From the NCBI GenBank assembly GCA_038148895.1, contig JBBVGQ010000001.1: a stretch of DNA of 64,000 nucleotides; one strand, 5' to 3'. A model generated the notes under the pieces. It made no database searches. It was not told the DNA's origin and saw only the letters and a program-made list of their open reading frames with translations. The first letter of the stretch is position 1, and each line of letters opens with the position of its first letter. Shown piece by piece: positions 33,580 through 42,888 of the stretch. The DNA comes from Tamlana sp038148895 (lineage in GTDB: Bacteria; Bacteroidota; Bacteroidia; Flavobacteriales; Flavobacteriaceae). The position numbers were made by a program, and so were the translations under genes.

Positions 33580-34572
33580 CTATTTTTTAACCAATTTGCG
33601 CATGGCCACCCATTGTTTGAGCATTTCCCTTGAATCTTGTGCGGGATAACCCAAAACCGTTTGACCTGCCCTAACATCACCAACCACACCAGAACCACCT
33701 CCAATGGTAGCTCCTGAACCGATAACCGTGTGGTCCTTTATGGTTGCTCCACCTCCAATTATTACCCCATCACCTAAGGTAACAGAGCCAGCAAGGCCAC
33801 TTTGACCGGCCATTATGCAGGAACTCCCCAATTTACAGTTGTGTGCTATTTGCACCAGATTATCTATTTTACAGCCATCTCCAATAATCGTTGAGCTAAA
33901 TTTTGCCCGATCAACACAAGAATTGGCTCCTATTTCAACATAATGCCCAATAATAACGTTTCCTATTTGTGGAATTTTAACCAAGCCTCTTCCATCATCA
34001 CTAGGGCGATAGCCAAAACCATCCGCACCAATACTCACATTGGTATGGAAAATACAATGGCTGCCAATAACACTACGTTCGCGAATAACAGTTCCTGACC
34101 ATACCACGGTATTATCGCCAATCGTGGTGTCATCAAAAATGCTGACATTAGGGTATAGAACAACCCCTTTTCCAAAAACAACATTTTTCCCCACATAGCT
34201 ATTTGCTCCAATTTTACAGCCACCTCCTATTTTAGCAGTTTCGTGAATTACGGCTGTGGGATGGATATCAGTTTCAAACTCAGGAGGTGGAGGATTAAAC
34301 ATCTCTAAGATTTTTGCCATGGCCAAATCAGCATTTTTCACTTTAATAATCGCTCTATTCTCACCGGGCTCTACCGATAAGTTGTTATTTACCAAGGCAG
34401 CACATGCTTGCGAAGTTTCCCAATATTTAATGTATTTCGTACTACCTATAAAGGTTATATGGTTGTTTTTGGCATTTTGTAATTGCTCAGGACCTTCAAT
34501 TTGCTGTGTGGTATTACCAACTAATTCACCTTTTAAAAGATCATTAATTTCTTGAATGGAGTAAGCTGCCAT
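33580..34572 (-). CDS. lpxD: UDP-3-O-acylglucosamine N-acyltransferase (LpxD)
   Basis: 330 residues. The N-terminal uridine-binding domain (1-100) precedes a left-handed beta-helix of hexapeptide repeats (about 105-300), with G-A-D-G-F-G-Y (182-188) and the catalytic H244 in Q-I-A-H-N. It adds the N-linked acyl chain in lipid A synthesis. The canonical gene in this phylum is usually grouped with lpxC/fabZ and lpxA, which are not here, so it may be a second LpxD-like paralogue; all key residues are nevertheless intact. Confidence 0.9.
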   Translation of the reverse strand: MAAYSIQEINDLLKGELVGNTTQQIEGPEQLQNAKNNHITFIGSTKYIKYWETSQACAALVNNNLSVEPGENRAIIKVKNADLAMAKILEMFNPPPPEFETDIHPTAVIHETAKIGGGCKIGANSYVGKNVVFGKGVVLYPNVSIFDDTTIGDNTVVWSGTVIRERSVIGSHCIFHTNVSIGADGFGYRPSDDGRGLVKIPQIGNVIIGHYVEIGANSCVDRAKFSSTIIGDGCKIDNLVQIAHNCKLGSSCIMAGQSGLAGSVTLGDGVIIGGGATIKDHTVIGSGATIGGGSGVVGDVRAGQTVLGYPAQDSREMLKQWVAMRKLVKK

Positions 34573-34634
34573 ATAGTTTATTTAAGTTCGTAGTGTTTGT
34601 AAAGCTACTGGAAAAAAATGTGAAAACAGATTTT

Positions 34635-35807
34635 TTATTCTTCAATTCTGTTTTCATCAAAAGCGGAAGGCAGCAATTTGGGAATAAATTTAATCACCAA
34701 AGGCAACAATATTGCGCCACCAGGCAATAAAAAAATGGCCAAACTCGGTATGGATTTAAAAATATCCAATAGCTGTTCTTGTACTTTTTTTTGCTCCTCG
34801 GAAGTTAAATCCCGGACCGTAGATTGTGTTAACAAAACCATGAGTTCTTTACTGTCCTTTAACTCTTGATACAAACGTTTGCTATTTCTTGTAATCAATT
34901 TATGCACCATTTTGCTGGAGTTATTATAAAAACTCTGCACCACGTTTTTAGAGCTTAAAAGTGCTATATTGTTTTTATGCGTGGTGTAAAAATGGTTAAC
35001 CGTTTTTATGGATTGAAATACTCTGGAAATATCAAGTTTTAGATCTCGCCCCAATTTTTCCAAAAACTGTTCTTCTTTAACGTCAATCATTTGGTCGCTC
35101 CAAGTAGCCATGCAGGATATATCTAAAACATAGTATTTTTCTTGTGGCGTTCTTATATGTTTTAATGCCTTGTTATAAGAAAGTTGCGCATTGTCTTGAT
35201 AGCGAAGTGAAGACTCAAACAATCTGATTAAACTGTAGTCATATTGATTTTTATCGGCTTTTGAATTGAGCACATCCAAAGAAATTGCCACTATAGATGC
35301 CTCAAGATTCTTGATATATTTAACATCTATGCTTTCTTTCTTCAAGTACTCCATGTAAGCCAGAACATCAATATACAAAAGGGCATTGATAATAAAATAG
35401 TTGAAGTTTTTGGTCAGTACATTAGCATCTATTTGAACACGCTTGTGAATAATCTTCTCTAACTGCTCGTTAGATTTCTTTCCTCCCAAAAGCCCATCAA
35501 AAAAAGAGGTTTTAATCTCATTAATGGCCGCGTAGAAGTTTATAACACTGGCTACAAATGGTGTTTCACAATTAGAATGTGAATGAGCATAGAGAAATGA
35601 AAGGCACAAATTTGTTTTACAGAGTTCCTCTTCAGTGAGGTCTTTTTTTGGAAATACTTGGGCAACCACATCCAAATTACTACCATAAATAAATCCGCAA
35701 GACCTTAAGGAATCATAAAAATCTTCCTCTCCATACTTTAAAAAGCGGTTGTTTTTTTCAACCTCCTTTACCAGTTTTTTTATCCAACCTGCCGAAGATG
35801 GGTTCAT
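34635..35807 (-). CDS. LETM1-related protein
   Basis: 390 residues, largely helical. The last 60 residues carry the LETM1 ribosome-binding-like signature: I-P-S-L-A-I-F-L-L-P-G-G-A-I-L-L-P-L, then K-F-I-P-K-L-L-P-S-A-F. This is the membrane-inserting core shared with mitochondrial LETM1 and with flavobacterial proteins named LETM1-related biofilm-associated proteins. The remaining 330 residues match nothing I recognise. It probably sits at the inner membrane. It is upstream of and codirectional with lpxD (about 60 bp). Confidence 0.8.
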   Translation of the reverse strand: MNPSSAGWIKKLVKEVEKNNRFLKYGEEDFYDSLRSCGFIYGSNLDVVAQVFPKKDLTEEELCKTNLCLSFLYAHSHSNCETPFVASVINFYAAINEIKTSFFDGLLGGKKSNEQLEKIIHKRVQIDANVLTKNFNYFIINALLYIDVLAYMEYLKKESIDVKYIKNLEASIVAISLDVLNSKADKNQYDYSLIRLFESSLRYQDNAQLSYNKALKHIRTPQEKYYVLDISCMATWSDQMIDVKEEQFLEKLGRDLKLDISRVFQSIKTVNHFYTTHKNNIALLSSKNVVQSFYNNSSKMVHKLITRNSKRLYQELKDSKELMVLLTQSTVRDLTSEEQKKVQEQLLDIFKSIPSLAIFLLPGGAILLPLVIKFIPKLLPSAFDENRIEE

Positions 35808-35940
35808 GATTTATTTGCTGATTTATTGCGGGGTAAATTTAATGTTTTAAGCATTTAACATGCAAATTTTGTTATCAAAACCCTTTACTTAAGCAATAAT
35901 TTGAAAGTTGGCATTTATCCATCTACCCGTGAATAATGTT

Positions 35941-37248
35941 TTAAGGGTAAAGCAGGTACTTTTGGCGTGTTTTTTTAAATTGACTTAGACCCTCTGTCCA
36001 AGTGGCTTTAATTCGTTCTTCAGTTAAACCTTGCTCAATTTGTTGTTGCAGTTTTTTTGTACCGGCCAATTTCACGAAGAAGTTATTGAAAAATTCAGAT
36101 TTCTTATCGGTATTATTGTACGCTTCAATTAACCACGCCAAATTCAATGCATTCAAATTTTCGAATTGGGTTAAATCCTTTCCGTAGCATAATTTACCTT
36201 CATGTTTGGGATATTTAGCTCCTTCATTGGGTTTTGTTGTAAACTCAAAATTAAATTGTTCGGGATTTAAAAAGGGACTTCCAAAAATTTGAAACTGCTT
36301 ATTGGTGCCGCGTCCAGCGCTAACATTAGTCCCCTCAAAAAAACACAAACTAGGATAAAGATTGATGGCTTTATCGTTTGGCAAATTGGGGCTTGGATTA
36401 ATAGGCAAGCTATAACATGAATTATGACTGTAATTTTCAATAGGAATAACAGTAAGATTGCACTGCACTTCATTAGCCAACCATTTTTCCCCATTTATCA
36501 TTTGGGCGTATTCGCCAATGGTAATACCATGTACCACTGGAATAGGATGCATGCCCACAAAGCTTTTGTGTTCCATTTCCAAAACTGGTCCATCAACGTA
36601 ATGTCCATTGGGGTTTGGTCTGTCTAAAATTAAAAGAGGAATATTATTTTCGGCACAGGCTTCCATAACATAGTGCAACGTAGAAATGTAAGTATAAAAA
36701 CGAGCCCCCACATCTTGGATATCAAAAACCATAATATCCAAATCTCGTAACTGCTCTTTTGAAGGTTTTTTGTTGTTTCCGTAAAGTGAAATGATAGGTA
36801 ATTGAGTTTTGGTGTCTATACCATCTTTTACTATTTCTCCAGCATCTGCCATTCCTCTAAAACCGTGTTCGGGTGCAAAAACTTTAATTATATTAATTTT
36901 TAAGGATAGAAGTGAATCTACCAAGTGGGTATTTCTAAAAACAAGTTTTTCAAAACCTGTTTCTCTAGTTTCTGGGTCAATCCAAAAAAGAGAATCTTTT
37001 CCTTTAAAAACTACCGAAGTTTGATTTGCCACCACCCCAACTCGTTTTCCTTCCAAAATTGGCAAATACTTTTCAATTTGATTGGCACCCACAACAATGT
37101 TCGTGTCACCCTGAACTTGTTTCAGGGTCTCATCAAGATGGTTTGAATTTTCTTTTGAAGCCATTCCTTCCCCCTTCCTCACGTTTCCGCAAGAAATCAT
37201 TATCAAAACAAATAATAAAACTGTATTTTTGAACACAATAAACTTCAT
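35941..37248 (-). CDS. DUF1343 lipoprotein, NamZ-like exo-beta-N-acetylmuramidase
   Basis: 435 residues with a lipoprotein signal (L-I-M-I-S-C20). The DUF1343 domain starts near 60 (L-E-G-K-R-V-G-V-V-A-N-Q-T-S), continues with P-E-H-G-F-R-G and D-I-Q-D-V-G-A-R-F-Y-T-Y, and includes the R-P-N-P-x-G segment; this is the NamZ family that releases N-acetylmuramic acid from peptidoglycan fragments. Residues 37-49 (H-L-D-E-T-L-K-Q-V-Q-G-D-T) are the translation of a palindromic dispersed repeat inserted in frame between signal and catalytic domain. It is divergent from the permease gene with only seven bases between start codons. Confidence 0.88.
   Translation of the reverse strand: MKFIVFKNTVLLFVLIMISCGNVRKGEGMASKENSNHLDETLKQVQGDTNIVVGANQIEKYLPILEGKRVGVVANQTSVVFKGKDSLFWIDPETRETGFEKLVFRNTHLVDSLLSLKINIIKVFAPEHGFRGMADAGEIVKDGIDTKTQLPIISLYGNNKKPSKEQLRDLDIMVFDIQDVGARFYTYISTLHYVMEACAENNIPLLILDRPNPNGHYVDGPVLEMEHKSFVGMHPIPVVHGITIGEYAQMINGEKWLANEVQCNLTVIPIENYSHNSCYSLPINPSPNLPNDKAINLYPSLCFFEGTNVSAGRGTNKQFQIFGSPFLNPEQFNFEFTTKPNEGAKYPKHEGKLCYGKDLTQFENLNALNLAWLIEAYNNTDKKSEFFNNFFVKLAGTKKLQQQIEQGLTEERIKATWTEGLSQFKKTRQKYLLYP
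37105..37140. repeat. REP-like palindrome inside the DUF1343 coding sequence
   Basis: ACCCTGAA (37108-37115) pairs with TTCAGGGT (37121-37128) around CTTGT, flanked by GTC and CTCATCAAGATG. Elements reading CCTGAAACAAGTTCAGG are known dispersed repeats of Bacteroidota. This copy is in frame and translated. Confidence 0.7.
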
Positions 37249-37255
37249 TTAAAGA

Positions 37256-38491
37256 TTGAATTACGAGTTTTTTATAGCCAAACGCATTATTGGCAGTAAA
37301 GCGTATAAAAGTAGCATATCGGCACCAATAATAAAAATTGGCATTGTTGCTATTGCAATAGGTATTGTGGTGATGATGATAGCCATAGCAACGGGCATCG
37401 GCTTGCAACAAAAAATTCGTGATAAGGTGGTGGCTTTCAACGGACATATTACCATTTCAAATTACGATAGCAATAACTCACAGGAAAGCCTTGTACCCAT
37501 TTCCAAAAACCAAGAGTTTTACCCGGAATTTAAATCGGTTGAGGGTATTGACCATATTCAAGGTGTGGCATCTAAATTTGGTGTTATACGTACTGAAACC
37601 GATTTTGAAGGCGTGTATTTAAAAGGTGTTGGGTCAGATTATAATTGGAAGTATTTTAAGGAATTTTTAATTGATGGAAGACTCCCAGAGTTCACTGGAA
37701 AAAGAAACGAAGACGTGCTTATTTCAGAATATCTGGCCAACAGGTTAAAGTTTAAGGTGGGCGACAGCTTTCAAATGGTATTTGCTAAAGACGATCCCGA
37801 AAAACTCCCCAATATTATAACCTACAACGTAGTGGGCATTTACAGTTCTGGCTTTCAAGATTTGGATGCCCAATATATCATTGGTGATATTAGACATTTG
37901 CAACGCATAAACCGATGGGAAAACGACCAAATAGGGAATTTTGAGGTGTTTATAAATGACTACAGCGAACTGGAACAAAAAGGACGCGAAATTTACCAAA
38001 ACACCCCATCAACATTCAACACACAAACCGTAACCGATAAATACTATTCCATTTTTGAATGGATAAAAATTTTCGACAAAAATATTTTTGGGATTATTGG
38101 CATCATGATATTGGTGGCCGGCATCAACATGATTACGGCACTCCTGGTTTTAATACTTGAGCGAACCCAAATGATTGGTATTTTAAAAGCCATGGGCAGC
38201 AGCAATTGGAGTATCCGAAAACTCTTTCTTTACAATGCGTCCTACCTTATTTTACTCGGTTTGTTTTGGGGAAACCTCATAGGCCTGGGCCTTCTGTTTG
38301 CGCAAAAATATTTTAAACTCTTCCCACTCGACCCAAGTGTTTATTATGTTACCGAAGCCCCAGTTTACATCAATTTTGGCTATGTATTTGCCCTAAATAT
38401 TGGTACACTGGTTTTATGTCTACTCATGCTTTTAATCCCTTCATATATCATCACCAAAATATCGCCAGTTAAAGCCATTAGGTTTCAATAA
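37256..38491 (+). CDS. FtsX/LolE-like ABC transporter permease
   Basis: 411 residues with a TTG start. The N-terminus N-Y-E-F-F-I-A-K-R-I is the standard LolC/E beginning, which supports the start. One membrane helix near 30-50, a large periplasmic MacB-like domain (50-275), and three C-terminal helices give the FtsX/MacB topology. In Bacteroidota these proteins are thought to release lipoproteins or act as mechanotransmission permeases. No ATPase gene is adjacent. The seven-base gap to the divergent NamZ-like gene means each promoter must overlap the other coding sequence. Confidence 0.85.
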   Translation: MNYEFFIAKRIIGSKAYKSSISAPIIKIGIVAIAIGIVVMMIAIATGIGLQQKIRDKVVAFNGHITISNYDSNNSQESLVPISKNQEFYPEFKSVEGIDHIQGVASKFGVIRTETDFEGVYLKGVGSDYNWKYFKEFLIDGRLPEFTGKRNEDVLISEYLANRLKFKVGDSFQMVFAKDDPEKLPNIITYNVVGIYSSGFQDLDAQYIIGDIRHLQRINRWENDQIGNFEVFINDYSELEQKGREIYQNTPSTFNTQTVTDKYYSIFEWIKIFDKNIFGIIGIMILVAGINMITALLVLILERTQMIGILKAMGSSNWSIRKLFLYNASYLILLGLFWGNLIGLGLLFAQKYFKLFPLDPSVYYVTEAPVYINFGYVFALNIGTLVLCLLMLLIPSYIITKISPVKAIRFQ

Positions 38492-38505
38492 TTGATACCT
38501 TTTTT

Positions 38506-38599
38506 GCGTTACCACACCGCTGGCGTGGCCGGGCTTTCCGTTTATAGTTTTGGCTCGATGCAAACCTCGCCAAAAGCTAACCACTTCAATCCCTAACGC
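38506..38599 (-). repeat. Dispersed GCGYTAGGGA-type repeat, copy B
   Basis: A 94-bp element with termini GCGTTA (left) and TAACGC (right), containing GGGCTTTCC and CAATCCC. It has the same orientation as copy A. Its right end forms the last codons and stop of the pseudouridine synthase gene. Confidence 0.7.
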
Positions 38600-39176
38600 G
38601 TAAATCAGCCAACTCAATAACATCACCTGCCAACATATTGTCTATTTGGTAAGTTCCAATTCTAACACGTATCAAACGCAAAGTTGAAAACCCAACTGCC
38701 GAAGTCATTTTTCTAACTTGCCTAAACTTGCCTTCGGTCAACGTTATCGAAACCCAACTTGTTGGCCCATGTCTATCGTCACGAATTTTTTGTGTTGCCT
38801 TGGGTAAATCAGGAATATATCCAAGCTTAAAAACGGCGCATGGCTTAGTTGTGTATTTTCTCCCTTCAAAACCAATTTCAATACCAACTTTAAGCCTGCT
38901 TATGGCTTCATCGGTAATATCGCCATCAACTTGGGCATAATATTCCTTTTCAACTTTTTGGCTATTTATAAAGTTACTAGTTTTACCATCTGTTGTGAGC
39001 AACAGCAAACCTTCCGATTTTTCATCCAACCTACCAACGGGCATAATACCTTTTGGAAAATCGTGCAGTTCACCTAAAAACCTTTTGTTTTTTTGTTGTT
39101 TGGAGTTGCTGTAAAACTGACTTAAATAGCCGTAGGGTTTGTAGATTAAAAAATGTCTGTGATTTTCTTTAAACAC
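38586..39176 (-). CDS. RluE-type rRNA large subunit pseudouridine synthase
   Basis: 196 residues of the RsuA/RluB/E/F family, without an S4 domain, as in RluE. The catalytic D51 lies in G-R-L-D-E-K-S-E-G-L-L-L-L-T; the later G-K-F-R-Q-V-R-K-M and L-R-L-I-R segments also match. The final R-V-R-D and the stop codon are read from the dispersed repeat at 38506-38599, so the original C-terminus was probably replaced or extended. The start overlaps topB by 8 bp. Confidence 0.9.
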   Translation of the reverse strand: MFKENHRHFLIYKPYGYLSQFYSNSKQQKNKRFLGELHDFPKGIMPVGRLDEKSEGLLLLTTDGKTSNFINSQKVEKEYYAQVDGDITDEAISRLKVGIEIGFEGRKYTTKPCAVFKLGYIPDLPKATQKIRDDRHGPTSWVSITLTEGKFRQVRKMTSAVGFSTLRLIRVRIGTYQIDNMLAGDVIELADLRVRD

Positions 39177-41460
39177 TTCCGTTCAAAATTTGATATACAA
39201 GTTCCTTTGTTGGTTTTTGACCATTGATTTTAGCTTTAACTACTTCAAAGGTCATTTTAAAATCACAGCCCGATTTGTACTCACTACAGCCATAAGCCGT
39301 CTTACCTTTCAAAATGGTTCCTTTGTTACATTTTGGGCACTTTGGTTCGTTTGGCAACACTTTTTTCGAAGACTTCTTGGGCTCTAATTTTAGTTTAAAA
39401 TCATCATCAAAACGTACAAGCCCTGCAACGGTTCCACTTTCGGATTCAAACCCCTTTAAATTAACTGTACTTCCCTTTTGCAGCAAGCGTACAAACTGCT
39501 TTTCAGATATTCTTTTTCCACTAAAATTAAAAGGCATTACAAAATCGCATCCTAATTTAAACGTGCTGCAACCATAAGCCGTTTTTCCTTTTAAAATATG
39601 CCCTTGCTTACATTTTGGGCACTTTTCGGCACTTATGCCCGCCTTTTCTTTGGCTTTAGCTTTGGCCTCTCTATGCTTAATTACATTGGCTTGGGAAATG
39701 TTCGCGCGTGTTGTTTCGCTTCGCACTTCGTAAACCAAGGCATCTACCATGTGCTTCATGTTTTTTATAAAAGCTGCTGCACTAAATGCGCCTTTTTCAA
39801 TGTCTTTTAACTGCTTTTCCCAAGAGCCCGTAAGTTCTGCCGATTTCAATAATTCATTTTGAATGGTATCAATCAACTGAATGCCTGTAATAGTTGGCAA
39901 TACCTGCTTTTTGTTGCGCTTTATGTATTTCCGCTTAAAAAGTGTTTCAATAATATTGGCCCGAGTTGACGGTCGCCCAATACCATTTTCTTTCATTAAA
40001 TCACGCAATTCTTCATCGTCCACCTGCTTTCCTGCAGTTTCCATGGCACGTAACAATGAGGCTTCGGTGAATTGGTTTGGTGGTTTGGTTTCTTTTTCTA
40101 AAAACGATGGTTCGTGCGGTCCTTTTTCGCCTTTTGTAAATGTTGGTAAAATGTCCGATTCTTTTTCTTTAGTATTGGGCCCTTCAAAAACAATTCGCCA
40201 GCCCTTTTTCAAAATTTCTTTCCCTGTGGTTTTAAAAGGCACTTTGGCAGCATGCCCCAAAACGGTGGTGTTTGAAACCATACAATCGTCATAAAAAACC
40301 GCAATAAAACGCTTTACAATAATATCATACACCTGTTGCTGGGCTGAATTCAATTGAGTTTGCAAACCCGTTGGAATGATGGCGTGGTGATCGGTTACCT
40401 TTTTATCATTAAAAACCCTAGAGGATTTCTTTATTTTCTTTCCTAGAATTGGTTGGGTTAGCGTTGCATAATTGGTTAATTTTTGAAGTATTCCAGAAAC
40501 TTTAGGGTAAATATCGCTAGGTAAAAATGTGGTATCAACTCTTGGGTAGGTTACCACTTTTCGCTCATAAAGCGTCTGAACGATTTTTAAGGTTTCTTCT
40601 GCCGAAAACCCAAATTTGGTATTACAATATACTTGCAAGCCTGTTAAATCAAATAACTTGGGTGCGTATTCCGTTCCTTCCTTTTTGGTGATAGACTCAA
40701 TTTCAAAATCGCTTTCCTTGACTTTTTCAGCTAAAGCTTCCCCTTCTTCCTTCTTTAAAAAACGACCTTCCTCATAACTAAAAAGGGTATTGCGATAGGT
40801 AGTTTGCAGTTCCCAATAAGGTTGTGGTTTAAAATTCTCAATCTCCTTAAACCGATTGACCACCATGGCCAAAGTGGGTGTTTGCACCCTTCCTATAGAT
40901 AAAACCTGGTTGTAACCACCATGCTTTAAGGTGTACAATCTAGTGGCGTTCATGCCCAATAACCAGTCGCCGATAGCCCTCGAAAATCCAGCGTAATATA
41001 AATTGTCGTAGTTGGTAGCCGGTTTTAGGTTTTCAAAACCTTCTTTTATAGCTTCGGTTGTCAATGACGAAATCCATAACCGCTTGACTTCACCTTTGTA
41101 CTTGGCTTCGTTCATCACCCAACGCTGAATGAGCTCTCCTTCTTGACCGGCATCACCACAGTTTATAACCACTTCGGCCTTTTCAAACAAGCTTTTTACA
41201 ATTTTGAACTGTTTTTGAATACCCGAATTCTGCACCACTTTGGTTTCAAATTTTTCGGGTAGCATGGGGAGATTGTTCAAATCCCAACTTTTCCAATAAG
41301 GTTTGTAATCGTTGGGTTCCTTTAAGGTGCACAAATGCCCAAAGGTATAGGTTACTGCATAGCCATTGCCTTCAAAATAGCCATCACGTTTAGTGTTCGC
41401 TCCTAAAACAGAAGCAATCTCGCGGGCAACACTTGGTTTTTCAGCTATACAGACTTTCAC
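39169..41460 (-). CDS. topB: DNA topoisomerase III, type IA
   Basis: 763 residues. A Toprim domain (1-140, with E7 in C-I-A-E-K-P-S and the G-D-A-G-Q-E-G-E motif near 100) is followed by the type IA core with catalytic Y305 in T-Y-P-R-V-D-T. Two C-terminal zinc-binding repeats (C-P-K-C ... Y-G-C-S ... G-C-D-F), separated by about 100 residues, are typical of the TraE-like TopB of Bacteroidota and plasmids. It relaxes and decatenates single-stranded regions. It is translationally coupled to the RluE-type gene downstream. Homologues occur both in chromosomes and on mobile elements; no mobility genes are nearby. Confidence 0.95.
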   Translation of the reverse strand: MKVCIAEKPSVAREIASVLGANTKRDGYFEGNGYAVTYTFGHLCTLKEPNDYKPYWKSWDLNNLPMLPEKFETKVVQNSGIQKQFKIVKSLFEKAEVVINCGDAGQEGELIQRWVMNEAKYKGEVKRLWISSLTTEAIKEGFENLKPATNYDNLYYAGFSRAIGDWLLGMNATRLYTLKHGGYNQVLSIGRVQTPTLAMVVNRFKEIENFKPQPYWELQTTYRNTLFSYEEGRFLKKEEGEALAEKVKESDFEIESITKKEGTEYAPKLFDLTGLQVYCNTKFGFSAEETLKIVQTLYERKVVTYPRVDTTFLPSDIYPKVSGILQKLTNYATLTQPILGKKIKKSSRVFNDKKVTDHHAIIPTGLQTQLNSAQQQVYDIIVKRFIAVFYDDCMVSNTTVLGHAAKVPFKTTGKEILKKGWRIVFEGPNTKEKESDILPTFTKGEKGPHEPSFLEKETKPPNQFTEASLLRAMETAGKQVDDEELRDLMKENGIGRPSTRANIIETLFKRKYIKRNKKQVLPTITGIQLIDTIQNELLKSAELTGSWEKQLKDIEKGAFSAAAFIKNMKHMVDALVYEVRSETTRANISQANVIKHREAKAKAKEKAGISAEKCPKCKQGHILKGKTAYGCSTFKLGCDFVMPFNFSGKRISEKQFVRLLQKGSTVNLKGFESESGTVAGLVRFDDDFKLKLEPKKSSKKVLPNEPKCPKCNKGTILKGKTAYGCSEYKSGCDFKMTFEVVKAKINGQKPTKELVYQILNGSV

Positions 41461-41650
41461 TTAAAATTCTTAAAAAAGTCCTGCAAAATAGAAATTTTGA
41501 TGTGTTTTTTGAAGTGAAGTTTTTATGAGTTATTAACTGCCACCACTTGCTCATTAAAATTACAACTTACATGAAATATTGGTTAAAAAATAGAAAGTGA
41601 CTTACCTGTTTTTAAATTTTTTAAAAACAAAACAATCATAGTACATTGGT

Positions 41651-41682
41651 TTTGGTTATTTTCGAGCATCAAGATAACTTTG
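41651..41682 (+). promoter_or_regulatory. Promoter of the T9SS type B protein gene
   Basis: TTTG (41651-41654), a 20-nt spacer and TAACTTTG (41675-41682) match the Bacteroidota consensus fully. The expected start is about six bases before the ATG at 41694, so the leader is very short. Confidence 0.7.
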
Positions 41683-41693
41683 TATAATCGAAA

Positions 41694-42881
41694 ATGATAA
41701 AATATCGACTCGCATTACTTCTCTCTCTATGTTTAATCAACATCCTGAGTAGCCAGACAACCAACATTGGACAGGTTTACATAAGCCCTAACACATTTGT
41801 GAGTTTTACTGATGATTTTCACAATACAAGTACAGGTGAATTTTGGTATAATGGAGACATTTATGTTCGAAAAAACTGGAATAATGACGGGATAGTAGAT
41901 TTTTCAATTTTTGATAGGAATGAAGGTCATATTCATTTTAATGGAGAAAAAGAACAAATTATTTTAGGATTCAGTCTCAGCCATTTTTTTGACGTAACAT
42001 TCAATAACCCAACCGTCAAGTCCGCATTTAACCTTTTTGGCGACATAAGTATTTATAACGAGGCGGTATTTACATCGGGTGTTATTGAAAATAGACTTTC
42101 AGGAGGCACGGTTATTTTTGAGCAAAATGCAGATTCTTTTGGCGCGAACAACCATTCTCACGTCAATGGCCCAGTTATAAAAGATGGCTTTGAATTATTT
42201 GAGTTTCCTATTGGAAATGGAACTTTTCACAGAATGGCGGGCATATCTTCGCCTACCATAATAGATAATATGTTTATAGGAGAATATTTTTTTGAGGAAA
42301 CCAATATAAATTACCCTGTAAACAATTTAGGACCAAATTTGAACATTATTGACAAAACCGAACATTGGTCTATTGAAAGTTCCAATAATGCCAATCAAGT
42401 ATATATCACCCTTACCTGGAATGAGCAAACCACGCCTCAAGAAATTTTTAATGGTAGTATCGAATCTATTCATATTGCCCGTTGGGACAATTCTTTAAAA
42501 AAATGGATTGACCAAGGTGGTATTCAAAATCCGCAAAATCAATCGGTAAGCGCACTAGTAGAAAATCTAGGAGTGGTTACATTAGCAAAAGTAAATGAAA
42601 CTAAAGAAATAGATTTTCCTAAATTCTTTACTCCCAATGGTGACGGTTATAATGACACATGGAACATTAAAAAACCTAACAACATAGAAATTCTCTCTAT
42701 TCAAATTTTTGATAGATTCGGAAAACTATTAAAACAAATTGGCTCTGGTGAAGTTGGTTGGAACGGCAAATTCAATGGCAAACAGCTACCTAATTCGGAC
42801 TACTGGTTTTTAGTTAATTACAAGACACTTGAAGACAACGTTCTAAGGAAATTTAAATCCCATTTTACTCTCAAACTTTAG
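41694..42881 (+). CDS. T9SS type B sorting domain (gliding-associated C-terminal) protein
   Basis: 395 residues. Signal peptide (1-20, ending near L-S-S-Q). The middle part (25-300) is beta-rich with no named domain. The C-terminal CHU_C/gliding-motility-associated domain (about 310-395) has F-P-K-F-F-T-P-N-G-D-G-Y-N-D-T-W, I-F-D-R-F-G-K-L and the Y-W-F-L-V-N-Y-K strand. This tail sends proteins through T9SS for attachment to the surface or to PorP/SprF-type partners. The gene is convergent, with a 7-bp gap, with the NGDGT-repeat protein. Confidence 0.88.
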   Translation: MIKYRLALLLSLCLINILSSQTTNIGQVYISPNTFVSFTDDFHNTSTGEFWYNGDIYVRKNWNNDGIVDFSIFDRNEGHIHFNGEKEQIILGFSLSHFFDVTFNNPTVKSAFNLFGDISIYNEAVFTSGVIENRLSGGTVIFEQNADSFGANNHSHVNGPVIKDGFELFEFPIGNGTFHRMAGISSPTIIDNMFIGEYFFEETNINYPVNNLGPNLNIIDKTEHWSIESSNNANQVYITLTWNEQTTPQEIFNGSIESIHIARWDNSLKKWIDQGGIQNPQNQSVSALVENLGVVTLAKVNETKEIDFPKFFTPNGDGYNDTWNIKKPNNIEILSIQIFDRFGKLLKQIGSGEVGWNGKFNGKQLPNSDYWFLVNYKTLEDNVLRKFKSHFTLKL

Positions 42882-42888
42882 CACGCTA

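Noticed and set aside
33580..34572. LpxD call doubted in favour of a generic hexapeptide acyltransferase
   Set aside because: The N-terminal uridine-binding domain, G-A-D-G-F-G-Y and the Q-I-A-H-N catalytic motif are all present, so LpxD is the better name despite the unusual location.
39169..41460. TopB as a marker of an integrated conjugative element
   Set aside because: TraE-like topoisomerases occur on such elements, but no integrase, relaxase, tra genes or attachment repeats are nearby and the flanking genes are chromosomal in type.
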